Below are positions 1 through 9,343 of a DNA stretch of 64,000 nt, in pieces. Position 1 is the first letter of the stretch, and every line of letters starts with the position of its first letter. The position numbers and the translations under genes are program-made. The notes beneath the pieces are model-generated. The model was not told the DNA's origin and searched no databases. It saw only the letters and a program-made list of their open reading frames with translations. Source of the DNA: Pseudomonas fluorescens Q2-87 (GTDB lineage: Bacteria; Pseudomonadota; Gammaproteobacteria; Pseudomonadales; Pseudomonadaceae); the NCBI RefSeq assembly GCF_000281895.1, contig NZ_CM001558.1:4158556-4222555 (forward strand). The letters are read 5' to 3'.

Positions 1-1
1 T

Positions 2-82
2 GGCACGCAATGCGGGTCCTGCGTACCGGAAATCAAGCGCCTGCTGGTTGCCACTGCGCAACCGCTGGTGGCTATCTCGTGA
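2..82 (+). CDS. C-terminal end of assimilatory nitrate reductase (partial at left edge)
   Basis: Only the last 26 codons and the TGA are present. They read GTQCGSCVPEIKRLL and onward, the Cys-x-x-Cys half of a BFD-like [2Fe-2S] domain found at the C-terminus of bacterial assimilatory nitrate reductases (NasA/NasC). The frame ends 10 nt before cobA, whose product feeds siroheme to nitrite reductase, which is the nas operon arrangement known from P. aeruginosa. The family call rests on this short motif plus the neighbour, and the rest of the gene lies outside the window. Confidence 0.7.
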   Translation, partial: GTQCGSCVPEIKRLLVATAQPLVAIS

Positions 83-92
83 GGAAAACACT

Positions 93-848
93 ATGAACGC
101 AAAAGTCTGGCTGGTGGGTGCAGGTCCCGGTGACCCTGAATTGCTGACCCTCAAAGCCGTGCGCGCCTTGAGCGAGGCCGACGTGGTGCTGATCGACGAC
201 TTGGTCAACGACGCGGTGCTGGAGCACTGCCCCACTGCGCGCATCATTGCCGTGGGCAAGCGCGGCGGGTGCCGGTCCACGCCACAGGCCTTCATTCATC
301 GGCTGATGCTGCGTTACGCCCGCCAGGGCAAATGCGTGGTACGCCTCAAGGGCGGCGATCCGTGCATTTTCGGCCGCGGCGGTGAAGAAGCGCAGTGGCT
401 GCGTGAGCATGGCGTCGAAGTGGAACTGGTCAATGGCATCACCGCCGGGCTTGCGGGGGCTACCCAGTGCGATATCCCCTTGACCCTGCGCGGCGTTGCC
501 CGAGGCGTGACGCTGGTCACCGCCCATACCCAGGACGGCAGCAGTCTGAACTGGCAAGCATTGGCCCAAGGCGGGACGACCCTGGTGGTGTACATGGGGG
601 TGGCGAAACTGAGCGAGATTCGTGAACAGCTGCTGGCCGGTGGCTTGGCGGCTGAGACGCCGGTGGCCATGATCGAAAATGCCTCCCTGCCCCACCAACG
701 TGACTGCCGCAGCGACCTGGCCTCGATGGAAACCGCTGCCAGCGCCTTCCAACTCAAGAGCCCGGCGATCCTGGTGATTGGCGCGGTGGCCGGCGCTGTC
801 GAACTGGCCGCCTCGCAGCCCGCGTGGGCCCAGGCTCCGGCGCAGTAA
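93..848 (+). CDS. cobA: Uroporphyrinogen-III C-methyltransferase
   Basis: 251 residues. It transfers two methyl groups from S-adenosylmethionine to uroporphyrinogen III to give precorrin-2, the branch point to siroheme and cobalamin. The SAM-binding loop VGAGPGDPELLT lies at about residues 8-19 and the family motif RLKGGDPCIFGRGGEE lies near residue 90. It is a stand-alone methyltransferase without the N-terminal dehydrogenase/ferrochelatase part of CysG. The ATG at 93 is preceded by GAGGAAA at 81-87 and gives the family N-terminus; an upstream start at 48 would overlap the preceding gene. Its place right behind the nitrate reductase suggests it is expressed with nitrate assimilation to supply siroheme for nitrite reductase. 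Confidence 0.95.
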   Translation: MNAKVWLVGAGPGDPELLTLKAVRALSEADVVLIDDLVNDAVLEHCPTARIIAVGKRGGCRSTPQAFIHRLMLRYARQGKCVVRLKGGDPCIFGRGGEEAQWLREHGVEVELVNGITAGLAGATQCDIPLTLRGVARGVTLVTAHTQDGSSLNWQALAQGGTTLVVYMGVAKLSEIREQLLAGGLAAETPVAMIENASLPHQRDCRSDLASMETAASAFQLKSPAILVIGAVAGAVELAASQPAWAQAPAQ

Positions 849-910
849 CAAACACTCCCGCAGGTTTTGCTTTGCCTGGCATAAGCTGCGAGCCATAAAT
901 CGCAGGCAAA

Positions 911-939
911 GAAAAGCCCGGCCTAAGCCGGGCTTTTCC
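911..939. terminator. Bidirectional rho-independent terminator between cobA and oprF
   Basis: A strong hairpin with arms AAAAGCCCGGC and GCCGGGCTTTT around a short loop. It has T-runs on both strands and sits between the convergent 3' ends of cobA and oprF, so it can serve both. Confidence 0.85.
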
Positions 940-954
940 AAAGCTGTGGGCTAA

Positions 955-1989
955 TTACTTAGCTTGGGCTTCAACCTGCGCTTCTACGCGACGGTTAACT
1001 GCACGACCAGCTTCAGTAGCGTTGTCAGCTACTGGGCGGGATTCGCCGTAGCCAACCGACTGAACGCGGGACGATTCAACACCGTACTGGTTGGTCAGAA
1101 CGTTCTTAACGGCGGTAGCACGACGCTCAGACAGTTTCTGGTTGTAAGCGTCAGGACCGACGGAGTCAGTGTGACCTTCAACAGTAGTGGTGGTGGATGG
1201 GTACTGCTTCATGAAGTCAGCCAGGTTCTTGATGTCGCCGTAGCTGTTAGGCTTGACAACCGACTTGTCGAAGTCGAACTTGACGTCCAGCTCAACACGT
1301 ACGACTTCAGCAACAGCTGGGCAGCCATCAGCGTCAACGGTAACGTTGGCTGGGGTGTCTGGGCACTTGTCGACGTTGTCGCACACGCCATCGTTGTCGC
1401 TGTCGGAGCAGACTTCAGCCGGAGCTGGAACTGGAGCAGCAGCAGGCTTGGAGCCGCCACCGAAGTTCACACCGATACCGACGCTTGGCGCCCACTCGGT
1501 GTCGCCCTGGTCGATGTTGTACTGAGCTTCAACGCCGGCACGGGCGTAGAAGTTCTCGGTGAAGTACAGCTTGGCGCCGCCACCAACGTTGGCGAAGGTG
1601 GAACGGTTACGACCGCCGGAGCCGTTCTGACCGATGCTTTGGTCGGAGAAGCCAGCCGATACGTACGGACGCAGCATGTCACCCGGGTTGTTGAAGTGGT
1701 ACAGGGCATCCAGAGCGGTGTTGGCGCCCTTGATGTTACGACCATCATCGGAACGTGCGTTGTGCACTTCGTCGTAGGCCAGACGCAGTTCAACGTCGTC
1801 GGTCAGGAAGTAACCAACCGAACCGCCGAACAGGTTGCCGTTGTTCTTGAAGTTACGAGCGCTGTCGAATTGTTCTTTCTTGGCGAAGCCTTCGATTTCA
1901 ACTGCGCCTTGGCCTTGTGCCAGAGCGCCGAACGAAGTGGCAGCAATCAAAGAACCAATGGCAAAGCCCAAGGTGTTTTTCAGTTTCAT
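955..1989 (-). CDS. oprF: Major outer membrane porin OprF (OmpA family)
   Basis: 344 residues. OprF is the major non-specific porin and links outer membrane to peptidoglycan. A signal peptide (about residues 1-24) ends in FGALA. An N-terminal beta-barrel region runs to about residue 180, followed by a Pro/Ala-rich linker (KPAAAPVPAPAE). A four-cysteine, Asp-rich segment (CSDSDNDGVCDN, then further Cys) comes next, and a C-terminal OmpA peptidoglycan-binding domain carries VEGHTDSVGP and LSERRATAV. Codon choice is highly biased, as expected for an abundant protein. It is directly downstream of sigX, and in P. aeruginosa and P. fluorescens SigX is known to drive part of oprF transcription. Confidence 0.97.
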   Translation of the reverse strand: MKLKNTLGFAIGSLIAATSFGALAQGQGAVEIEGFAKKEQFDSARNFKNNGNLFGGSVGYFLTDDVELRLAYDEVHNARSDDGRNIKGANTALDALYHFNNPGDMLRPYVSAGFSDQSIGQNGSGGRNRSTFANVGGGAKLYFTENFYARAGVEAQYNIDQGDTEWAPSVGIGVNFGGGSKPAAAPVPAPAEVCSDSDNDGVCDNVDKCPDTPANVTVDADGCPAVAEVVRVELDVKFDFDKSVVKPNSYGDIKNLADFMKQYPSTTTTVEGHTDSVGPDAYNQKLSERRATAVKNVLTNQYGVESSRVQSVGYGESRPVADNATEAGRAVNRRVEAQVEAQAK

Positions 1990-2048
1990 CCGTTAAATCC
2001 CCATCTGGTGATTGTGAAGCAGTCCCGCAAACCGGGGGACAACTCGGC

Positions 2049-2070
2049 GGCAAGTCTATCAGAACTTGCC
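2049..2070. other. Inverted repeat in the sigX-oprF intergenic region
   Basis: Perfect 7-nt arms GGCAAGT and ACTTGCC separated by 8 nt, lying between the sigX stop and the oprF start. It could be a weak terminator of the sigX transcript or a site in the oprF leader. There is no T-run, so the role is open. Confidence 0.35.
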
Positions 2071-2096
2071 TACACGTAAGAGATATTTGCGCTGAA

Positions 2097-2687
2097 CTAA
2101 GTTTCAGCAATGCCTGCAAATTTCTCACGCAATTTGTCAAGAGCGCGCTTGTAACGCATTTTTGTCGCGCTCAAACCCATATGCATTATGTCTGCGATCT
2201 CCTGGAATTCCAGCTCTGCGACAAATCGTAGCACCAGAATTTCCCGATCGATCGGGTTTACATAGACCAGCCAGCGATCGAGTCCACCCTTTTCCTCGGG
2301 CTTGGGCGCCTTGTCTTCCGACGCTTCCTCGAGAGGGTCCAGGCTCAACGCGTCCATCAAGCGACGCTTTCGCCGTTCCTTGCGATACTGCGTGATGCAT
2401 TCGTTGTAGGTGATGCTGTAGAGCCAGGTCTTGAACTTCGATTTCCCCTCGAAGTTCTTCAGGCCATACAGCACCTTCAACATCACCTCCTGACAGACAT
2501 CGTCAGCATCGCGATCGTTCCCCAGATAACGTGCACAGACGTTAAATAATGTTCTCTGGTAACGGCGCATCAACTCTTCGTATGCACGGGTTACGTGGAA
2601 CAGCTCCGTATGCGCGCGCGCGACCAACTCCTCATCGGAGAGATCACGGGGGTCATAGCGCGTGGATAGCGATTGGGGTTTGTTCAA
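2097..2687 (-). CDS. sigX: ECF sigma factor SigX
   Basis: 196 residues, an extracytoplasmic-function sigma factor. Region 2 includes RYLGNDRDADDVCQEVMLKV and KFKTWLYSITYNECI (about residues 55-100). Region 4 is a helix-turn-helix at about residues 150-190 (LEFQEIADIMHMGLSATKMR). It sits between cmpX and oprF. In pseudomonads SigX responds to envelope and membrane-fluidity changes and controls oprF and fatty-acid synthesis genes. There is no adjacent anti-sigma gene of the usual two-gene type; the cmpX-crfX-cmaX genes upstream take that position. Confidence 0.95.
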   Translation of the reverse strand: MNKPQSLSTRYDPRDLSDEELVARAHTELFHVTRAYEELMRRYQRTLFNVCARYLGNDRDADDVCQEVMLKVLYGLKNFEGKSKFKTWLYSITYNECITQYRKERRKRRLMDALSLDPLEEASEDKAPKPEEKGGLDRWLVYVNPIDREILVLRFVAELEFQEIADIMHMGLSATKMRYKRALDKLREKFAGIAET

Positions 2688-2778
2688 AACAAGTCGGGCC
2701 GACAGTCAAGGTCAATGTGCGCCGCAGCCTGCGTTACCAGGCATTTTGCGGCGGCATACATTAGCAGGGTTTGCCGGG

Positions 2779-3603
2779 TTAGCGGCTACTCACATGCTGT
2801 TCCAGCAGGATCCGATTGGAGAGCGACACCAGCTCGCCCTCGTCGGTCAGCAATGTAGTCTTCACCGTGCCGATCTCTTCGATCTGGCCTTCGACCTCGC
2901 CAACACGCACTTGTTGCCCAACCTCATACAGCTCACGCACATAGATTCCCGCAAGAATCTGGCCGGCGATTTCCCGGCTTCCCAAGCCCATGGCCAGCGC
3001 AACCGCCAGACCAACGGTAATCAATACGATCACGATCACGTGGTTGAGCAGGTCGGTCTTGACCTCCAACTGGCTGATCGCCACCGAAATACTGATGATG
3101 ATCACCAGGCCCTGGGCGATTCGCCCAACGCCAGCGGCGTAATCCAGCCCGACGCCTTCGGCCGCACCGCGCACCAGCCCGTTGGCCAGTTGCGCCAGCA
3201 GCACGCCGACCAGCAGCACCAGCGCCGCACCGAAAACCTTCGGCAGATACAGCGCGAGCATGTCCAGCGTCGCTGAAACCCGCTCAAGGCCAAGGGATTC
3301 AGCCGCCGAAACGAGGAAAATGAGCAGCACGAACCAATAGACAATCTTGCCGACCAGGGTCGAGATCGGCACCTGGATGCCGCCACGGGACAACAATTTG
3401 GTCAGGCCGGTGCCACCCATCAGGCGATCGAGGCCCAGTTTGGCGAGCAGCTTGGAGAGCAGCGTATCCAGCAGCTTGGCCACGACAAACCCGAGCAACA
3501 GCACGACCAGCGCGCCGAAGAGGTTGGGGATGAAGTTGGCCACTTTGGTCCACAACGCAGTCATTGCCGTGACGAGGCTCTGGGTCCAGAGATCAAGTTC
3601 CAT
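2779..3603 (-). CDS. cmpX: MscS-like mechanosensitive channel family protein CmpX
   Basis: 274 residues. It has five hydrophobic segments, including LFGALVVLLLGFVVAKLL, KIVYWFVLLIFLVSAAE, FGAALVLLVGVLLAQLA and VIVIVLITVGLAVALAM. A conserved stretch (GLGSREIAGQILAG) and a soluble C-terminal domain (about 215-274) follow, as in small-conductance mechanosensitive channel relatives. The ATG at 3603 begins MELDLWTQ and lies 2 nt after the crfX stop, so the two genes are probably translationally coupled. In P. aeruginosa and P. fluorescens CmpX affects SigX activity and membrane properties. A TTG two codons upstream is an alternative start. Confidence 0.9.
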   Translation of the reverse strand: MELDLWTQSLVTAMTALWTKVANFIPNLFGALVVLLLGFVVAKLLDTLLSKLLAKLGLDRLMGGTGLTKLLSRGGIQVPISTLVGKIVYWFVLLIFLVSAAESLGLERVSATLDMLALYLPKVFGAALVLLVGVLLAQLANGLVRGAAEGVGLDYAAGVGRIAQGLVIIISISVAISQLEVKTDLLNHVIVIVLITVGLAVALAMGLGSREIAGQILAGIYVRELYEVGQQVRVGEVEGQIEEIGTVKTTLLTDEGELVSLSNRILLEQHVSSR

Positions 3604-3605
3604 AT

Positions 3606-3851
3606 TCAATCAGCCTTATCAGCGGTGCGAGTAACGGGTTTACGACGGGAAACCGGCGAGACATGGGCCGATCCGTTATTCAAGGCGATCATCAGCGCGG
3701 GCAACCAGCAGCCCAGCAGGCTGAACAGATCGCCGGCGCCGACCTGGCGGTTGGCGGTTTTCAATACACGTCCCAGGCATGCATCGTCGTCCCGGCTGGA
3801 CGGCGAAGCCTTGAGCATGTCGCGCAAAGACTGTTCAAACGGATCGTGCAT
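3606..3851 (-). CDS. crfX: Small conserved protein CrfX
   Basis: 81 residues, small and conserved in the sigX-oprF neighbourhood of pseudomonads. It begins MHDPFEQSLRDML, has a hydrophobic stretch FSLLGCWLPALMIAL at about residues 42-56 and ends in a basic tail. The ATG at 3851 has GAGAGG 5 nt upstream; a GTG two codons earlier is less likely. It lies between cmaX and cmpX, 2 nt from the latter. The recognition is by gene order more than by any known domain; biochemical function is unknown. Confidence 0.8.
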   Translation of the reverse strand: MHDPFEQSLRDMLKASPSSRDDDACLGRVLKTANRQVGAGDLFSLLGCWLPALMIALNNGSAHVSPVSRRKPVTRTADKAD

Positions 3852-3914
3852 ACGCACCTCTCGTGATGTCTGTGGAAGACGCGATCAAATTTCGTCGGGT
3901 CACATGAAGCCTCG

Positions 3915-4910
3915 TCACACCCAGCGCAAACGGCGAAATAACCACCATTGCCCCAGGGCCACGCAGATCATCAGCAAGCAAGCGACGATGAATCCGTAGG
4001 GGCTGGCGGAAAACGGAATGCCGCCGACGTTGATCCCCAGAAGCCCGGTGAGAAAACTCATCGGCAGGAAGATCCCGGTGATGATGCCGAAGCGGTACAT
4101 GGTGCGGTTCATGCGTATTGAAAGACGCCGGTCTTCGGCCTCCAGCACAAGCCCCACGCGCTCCCGGGTCAATTCCAGCTCCTCGAGGTAGCGGGTCAGG
4201 CTGTTGTTCAACTCGTTCCAATAGTCACCGTCGTCATCGGCAAACCATGACAATTTCAGCCGGGTCATCTGGCCGAAGATGTCCCGCTGCGGTGCGAGGA
4301 ATCGCTTCAATCCGGCCGCCCTTCGGCGGATGTGCAAAATGACGTCGTGTTCGGGGGTATACCGTTCGTCGGCATCGAGTTTTTCTTCCTCGCCATCGAC
4401 GATTTCCGAAAGACAGGTCACCAGGTCCTGCACCTTGTTGGTGAGGTACTGCGCCATATAAAGGATGAGTTCCGACGCCGTTTTCGGTCCCTTGCCCTCG
4501 GCCAGTTGCGTCAGCAGCTCATCGGTGGCACGCAATGGACGCAGGCGCAGGGAAATCACGCGCTCGGCGGAAGCGAAGATGCGCACCGAGACCATGTCTT
4601 CGGGCTCGGCCCCCGGGTTGAGATTGATCCCGCGCAGAAACAGCAGCAGCTCGGCGTTGGGCAACGGCAACAACCGTGGCCGGGTATTTTCTTCCAGCAA
4701 CAGGTCGCAGTTGAATTCACTCAGGCCGCTGGATTTGCGCAGCCAGGTATGGGTTTGCGGATGACTGCGATCCCAGTGCAGCCACAGGCTTTCATGAGCC
4801 AGCAGCTGCAGGTCGTCGAGTTCGGTCCGGGCTATGGAACGCGCGCCACCTTTACCGTCCAGCACCAGGGCATGCACCAGCCCCCATTGCGCGTTTTCTT
4901 CCTCGAACAT
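3915..4910 (-). CDS. cmaX: CorA-family divalent cation transporter CmaX (ZntB type)
   Basis: 331 residues. A long cytoplasmic N-terminal domain rich in charged helices precedes two C-terminal membrane helices (about 272-295 and 305-325). The signature loop after the first helix reads GINVGG, where classical CorA magnesium channels have GMN. This is closer to the ZntB-like branch, so the cation is uncertain. The start at 4910 is chosen because AAGGG lies 6 nt upstream; an ATG two codons earlier overlaps that site. It is first of the cmaX-crfX-cmpX-sigX-oprF array. Confidence 0.85.
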   Translation of the reverse strand: MFEEENAQWGLVHALVLDGKGGARSIARTELDDLQLLAHESLWLHWDRSHPQTHTWLRKSSGLSEFNCDLLLEENTRPRLLPLPNAELLLFLRGINLNPGAEPEDMVSVRIFASAERVISLRLRPLRATDELLTQLAEGKGPKTASELILYMAQYLTNKVQDLVTCLSEIVDGEEEKLDADERYTPEHDVILHIRRRAAGLKRFLAPQRDIFGQMTRLKLSWFADDDGDYWNELNNSLTRYLEELELTRERVGLVLEAEDRRLSIRMNRTMYRFGIITGIFLPMSFLTGLLGINVGGIPFSASPYGFIVACLLMICVALGQWWLFRRLRWV

Positions 4911-4935
4911 CCTCATCCCTTATGGCTGTGGCGCT

Positions 4936-5427
4936 TCATTCAGGCATTTTCAGCGGGCTGGGCGAGACGATCACGCCGTTGTTGTCCGCATAGACATACT
5001 CGCCTGGACGAAACGTCACGCCGGCAAAGGTCACCGGTACATTGAGCTCGCCGACGCCGCGCCGATCAGTCTTCATCGGATGACTGGCCAGGGCCTGAAC
5101 CCCAAGGTCCGTCTGGGCAATGATGTCGACGTCGCGGATGCACCCGTAGACCACCAGCCCTTCCCAGCCATTTTTCGCGGCTTTTTCCGCCAGCATGTCA
5201 CCCAGCAATGCCCGGCGCAGGGAGCCACCGCCGTCGACTACCAGCACCTTGCCATTGCCCTGGAGCTCAACCTGCTCCTTGACCCGCGAATTGTCCTCGA
5301 AGCATTTGATGGTCACGATTTCGCCGCCGAACGAATCGCGGCCACCGAAATTGCTGAACATCGGCTCCAGCACCTGCACCAGTTCCGGATAGGCGTCGCA
5401 CAGGTCGGGCGTGAGGTAATGGTTCAT
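4936..5427 (-). CDS. rraA: RraA family protein (ribonuclease E activity regulator / HMG aldolase fold)
   Basis: 163 residues, the usual length of the family. It carries the conserved [24 protein letters not shown] region split as [13 protein letters not shown] plus VVYGCIRD at about residues 72-98. Members either bind RNase E and inhibit it or act as 4-hydroxy-4-methyl-2-oxoglutarate aldolases, and sequence alone does not separate the two. The ATG at 5427 ([16 protein letters not shown]) gives the standard N-terminus; longer upstream frames add residues not seen in the family. It lies between cmaX and the hydrolase gene as in PAO1. Confidence 0.9.
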   Translation of the reverse strand: MNHYLTPDLCDAYPELVQVLEPMFSNFGGRDSFGGEIVTIKCFEDNSRVKEQVELQGNGKVLVVDGGGSLRRALLGDMLAEKAAKNGWEGLVVYGCIRDVDIIAQTDLGVQALASHPMKTDRRGVGELNVPVTFAGVTFRPGEYVYADNNGVIVSPSPLKMPE

Positions 5428-5553
5428 CGAACAACTCCTGAAAGGCTGGAACGTCAGATTGAATGGGCAACCGTTTGTGACCGTAACCGCGTAACGCGTC
5501 ATATCTTAGCCGCAAGCCGACCTGAGCGAAATGCCCTTGTCAGAGCCTTCGCC

Positions 5554-6543
5554 TCAAACCGCTTCGGCCAGGCTGGGCTGTTGCGCGAGCAACGGCGTGT
5601 GCTGATCCTCCAGCCAACGCGCAACCAGCGGCCAGACCTCGGCGTGGGCGGCTTTGCTGACCAGCATCTCGACATGGCCGAAATCGCCAGTGAAACCCTG
5701 CTGGCGACCGAGGCAGACAAACTGCTTGTGCTCGGAACCGATCTGCTCGAAGAGTTTGCGACATGCCCAGGTCGGATCCTGATGATCGCCCGCAGCACTG
5801 ACCGCCAGTACTGGCAGCTGGACGTCAGCCAACCCAGCCCACCAGTTCTTCTCCGCATCGCCGAAACGCCCGAACAGGCCATACCAGCGCATGCTTTCCA
5901 GCGCCAGGCCGATGGGCTCGTCCTCGGGACCGCGCTTGAGCCGAGAACCAGACAATTGGGCGAATCGCTTGAGGATGAACCGTCCGCTCCACTCTACCGG
6001 CGGAATTTTCAGCGGCCAGTAGGTGCGGCTGACTTGGGTACCAAAAAACGCCGCCGAAGCCACGGCCGGCTCGCCCAGGTAATGACCGCCCAACGCCGCC
6101 GCCAGGGTGATACCACCCAGGGAATGGCCGATCCAATGCGGCACTTGCCCGCTTTGCTCGCGCACAAAGGCGCCAATGGCCGGCAAGTCATAACGGGCGT
6201 AATCGGCCACGCGATTGTTGCGATAGCCCTGGTTGCGCTGGGACAGCCCATGGCCGCGCATCTCGGGAATCCAGACATCGAACCCCAGTCGGGTCAGGTA
6301 AGCCCCCAGGCCAAGCCCCTTGGGCGAATACCAGAAGCGTCGGTTGGAGAAACTGCCGTGCAGCAGGATCACCGGGACACCACGGGTTTCGCCCGCATCG
6401 GCCAGGCCCAACCGCGTGACGGCCAGCTCGACGCTGACGTCCGGGCTGTTGCCAGGTTTCAAGCGATAGACATCTTCGCTCAGATCACCGCGCCGCTCGG
6501 CGCTGATCAGGGCGACAGGAAAGAGGTTGCTGCTGCTTTGCAT
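5554..6543 (-). CDS. Alpha/beta hydrolase (probable esterase/lipase)
   Basis: 329 residues with an alpha/beta-hydrolase fold. It has an oxyanion-hole HG in VILLHGSF, the nucleophile elbow GHSLGG, an Asp in SAAGDHQDP and a final His in FGHVEML. There is no signal peptide. It is placed between rraA and ppsA, the position of the predicted esterase PA1771 in PAO1. The substrate is unknown. The ATG at 6543 is chosen; a TTG five codons upstream is possible. Confidence 0.8.
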   Translation of the reverse strand: MQSSSNLFPVALISAERRGDLSEDVYRLKPGNSPDVSVELAVTRLGLADAGETRGVPVILLHGSFSNRRFWYSPKGLGLGAYLTRLGFDVWIPEMRGHGLSQRNQGYRNNRVADYARYDLPAIGAFVREQSGQVPHWIGHSLGGITLAAALGGHYLGEPAVASAAFFGTQVSRTYWPLKIPPVEWSGRFILKRFAQLSGSRLKRGPEDEPIGLALESMRWYGLFGRFGDAEKNWWAGLADVQLPVLAVSAAGDHQDPTWACRKLFEQIGSEHKQFVCLGRQQGFTGDFGHVEMLVSKAAHAEVWPLVARWLEDQHTPLLAQQPSLAEAV

Positions 6544-6642
6544 AAGGCTCTTGCACAAAAAAGGGCGGCATCCGAAGAGCCCGCCCTACTTAATCAAAAG
6601 GGGGTCGTTAAGGCGAAATGCCCGTTGGTTTAGCGAAACCTA

Positions 6643-6732
6643 TGTGGGAGCGGGCTTGCTCGCGAAGAGGGCGGAACATTCAACACTAATGTTGCCTGAT
6701 ACACCGCTTTCGCGAGCAAGCCCGCTCCCACA
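6643..6732. repeat. Inverted pair of REP elements
   Basis: Two copies of the 24-nt REP sequence with core GAGCGGGCTTGCTCGC, one in each orientation (6643-6666 and 6709-6732), separated by 42 nt between the hydrolase gene and the ppsA 3' end. The paired inverted layout is typical of REPIN units in P. fluorescens genomes. The pair can fold into a long hairpin. Confidence 0.9.
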
Positions 6733-6783
6733 GGGGGTTTCGCTTAACTGACAAAAATCAGCCAGTCAGCCCCCTTCCCTCAA

Positions 6784-9159
6784 TCAGACCGCCGCCTGAC
6801 CCTCGGCCAGGAAGAACCAGGTTTCCAGCACGGAGTCGGGGTTCAACGAAACGCTTTCGATGCCCTGCTCCATCAGCCACTTGGCCAAATCCGGGTGGTC
6901 CGAAGGGCCCTGGCCGCAGATGCCGATGTATTTGCCGGCCTTGTTGCAGGCGGCGATGGCATTGGCCAGCAGCTTCTTGACCGCCGGGTTCCGCTCGTCG
7001 AACAAGTGCGCGATGATTCCGGAGTCGCGGTCCAGGCCCAGGGTCAGCTGGGTCAGGTCGTTGGAGCCGATGGAGAAACCGTCGAAGAACTCGAGGAACT
7101 CTTCCGCCAGGATCGCGTTGGAAGGCAGCTCGCACATCATGATCACGCGCAGGCCGTTCTCGCCACGGGCCAGGCCGTTTTCCGCCAGCAGGTCGACGAC
7201 CTGGCTCGCTTCGCCCAGGGTGCGCACGAACGGCACCATGATCTCGACGTTGGTCAGGCCCATCTCGTTGCGCACGCGCTTGAGGGCGCGGCACTCGAGC
7301 TCGAAGCAGTCACGGAACGATTCGCTGATGTAGCGCGAAGCACCGCGGAAACCCAGCATCGGGTTTTCTTCTTCCGGCTCGTAGAGTTTGCCGCCGATCA
7401 GGTTGGCGTATTCGTTGGACTTGAAGTCCGACAGGCGCACGATGACTTTTTTCGGCCAGAACGCCGCCGCCAGGGTGCTGATGCCTTCCACCAGTTTCTC
7501 GACGTAGAAGCCGACCGGATCGTCGTAGCCGGCGATGCGCTTGTCGACGCTGTCCTTGATCTCCGACGGCAGGCCGTCGTAGTTCAGCAGCGCCTTGGGG
7601 TGCACGCCGATCATGCGGTTGATGATGAACTCCAGGCGGGCCAGGCCCACGCCGGCATTCGGCAATTGTGCGAAGTCAAAGGCACGGTCCGGGTTGCCGA
7701 CGTTCATCATGATCTTGAACGGCAGCTCCGGCATGGCGTCCACGGAGTTCTTCTTGATGTCGAAGCCCAGTTCGCCCTCGAAGATGTAGCCGGTATCGCC
7801 TTCGGCGCAGGAAACGGTCACGCCCTGGCCGTCCTTAAGCAGTTGGGTGGCGTTACCGCAACCGACGACCGCCGGGATCCCCAGTTCACGGGCGATGATC
7901 GCCGCGTGGCAGGTACGCCCGCCGCGGTTGGTGACGATGGCGCTGGCGCGCTTCATCACCGGTTCCCAGTCCGGATCGGTCATGTCGGAAACCAGTACGT
8001 CGCCGGGCTGGACCTTGTCCATTTCCGAGACGTCCTTGATGATCCGCACCTTGCCGGCGCCGATGCGCTGGCCAATGGCGCGGCCTTCCACCAGCACGGT
8101 GCCGGTTTCCTTGAGCAAGTAGCGCTCCATGACGTTGGCCTGGGTGCGGCTCTTCACGGTTTCCGGACGGGCCTGCACGATGTACAGCTTGCCGTCGTCA
8201 CCGTCCTTGGCCCATTCGATGTCCATCGGGCACTTGTAGTGCTTCTCGATGATCATCGCCTGCTTGGCCAGCTCGCTGACTTCGGCGTCGGTCAGGCAGA
8301 AACGCGCGCGTTCGGCCTTGTCCACATCGACGGTTTTCACCGAGCGACCGGCCTTGGCCTCGTCGCCGTAGATCATTTTGATCGCCTTGCTGCCCAGGTT
8401 TCGGCGCAGGATGGCTGGACGGCCGGCTTCCAGGGTGCCCTTGTGAACGTAGAACTCATCCGGGTTCACGGCGCCCTGCACGACGGTTTCACCCAGGCCG
8501 TAGGCGCCGGTGATGAACACCACGTCACGGAAACCCGACTCGGTGTCGAGGGTGAACATCACGCCGGCGGTGCCGGTTTCGGAACGGACCATGCGCTGCA
8601 CACCGGCGGACAGGGCGACCAGCTTGTGGTCGAAGCCCTGGTGCACGCGGTAGGAAATGGCACGGTCGTTGAAAAGGGAGGCGAAGACTTCCTTGGCAGC
8701 ACGGATGACGTTTTCCACGCCACGGATGTTCAGGAACGTTTCCTGTTGGCCGGCAAAGGAGGCGTCCGGCAGGTCTTCGGCGGTGGCCGAGGAACGCACG
8801 GCGACGGCAACGTCGGGATTGCCTTCCGACAGCTTGGCAAACGCGGTGCGGATCTCGGCGTTCAGTTTCTCGGGGAACTCGGCTTCCATGATCCATTGGC
8901 GGATCTGGGCGCCGGTCTTGGCCAGGGCATTGACGTCATCGACATCCAGGGCATCGAGCGCGTCGTGGATCTGTTGGTTCAGGCCGCTCAGTTCCAGGAA
9001 ATCACGATAAGCCTGGGCGGTCGTGGCAAAGCCACCTGGCACCGATACACCGGCACCGGCGAGGTTGCTGATCATCTCGCCCAGGGATGCGTTCTTGCCC
9101 CCCACATGCTCCACATCATGGACGCCGAGCTTATCGAGGGAAACTACGTACTCTACCAA
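6784..9159 (-). CDS. ppsA: Phosphoenolpyruvate synthase
   Basis: 791 residues, the standard length. It converts pyruvate, ATP and water to phosphoenolpyruvate, AMP and phosphate for gluconeogenesis. The domains are an N-terminal ATP-grasp pyruvate/phosphate dikinase domain (to about 340), a swivelling phosphohistidine domain with [17 protein letters not shown] (catalytic His near 420), and a C-terminal TIM barrel with GFRGASRYI and [17 protein letters not shown]. The start is TTG at 9159 ([12 protein letters not shown]): GGAGAG lies just upstream and the family N-terminus begins there, although the frame stays open much further. It diverges from its regulator ppsR. Confidence 0.96.
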   Translation of the reverse strand: MVEYVVSLDKLGVHDVEHVGGKNASLGEMISNLAGAGVSVPGGFATTAQAYRDFLELSGLNQQIHDALDALDVDDVNALAKTGAQIRQWIMEAEFPEKLNAEIRTAFAKLSEGNPDVAVAVRSSATAEDLPDASFAGQQETFLNIRGVENVIRAAKEVFASLFNDRAISYRVHQGFDHKLVALSAGVQRMVRSETGTAGVMFTLDTESGFRDVVFITGAYGLGETVVQGAVNPDEFYVHKGTLEAGRPAILRRNLGSKAIKMIYGDEAKAGRSVKTVDVDKAERARFCLTDAEVSELAKQAMIIEKHYKCPMDIEWAKDGDDGKLYIVQARPETVKSRTQANVMERYLLKETGTVLVEGRAIGQRIGAGKVRIIKDVSEMDKVQPGDVLVSDMTDPDWEPVMKRASAIVTNRGGRTCHAAIIARELGIPAVVGCGNATQLLKDGQGVTVSCAEGDTGYIFEGELGFDIKKNSVDAMPELPFKIMMNVGNPDRAFDFAQLPNAGVGLARLEFIINRMIGVHPKALLNYDGLPSEIKDSVDKRIAGYDDPVGFYVEKLVEGISTLAAAFWPKKVIVRLSDFKSNEYANLIGGKLYEPEEENPMLGFRGASRYISESFRDCFELECRALKRVRNEMGLTNVEIMVPFVRTLGEASQVVDLLAENGLARGENGLRVIMMCELPSNAILAEEFLEFFDGFSIGSNDLTQLTLGLDRDSGIIAHLFDERNPAVKKLLANAIAACNKAGKYIGICGQGPSDHPDLAKWLMEQGIESVSLNPDSVLETWFFLAEGQAAV

Positions 9160-9343
9160 GGTGATCTCTCCACTAACTGTGTTGGAAAAGCTCAAGGCAC
9201 CGACGGCTCCAGGGGAGCGATTGCCGGCGATATGGCCTGGACCTGGAAAATAAGTGAGAATGCGGGCCACTGGCGGCCGACAAATCGCGCCTATCATATC
9301 CAAGAATCGTCACTAGCTCACTAGCTTAAGGCCCAGGGCACAA

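Noticed and set aside
9160..9303. N-terminal extension of ppsA by 48 residues
   Set aside because: The extension has no family similarity, while TTG 9159 has a good ribosome site and gives the standard 791-residue enzyme.
6895..9324. 809-codon open frame on the plus strand
   Set aside because: Antisense to ppsA, which has full-length family similarity; the plus-strand product has none.
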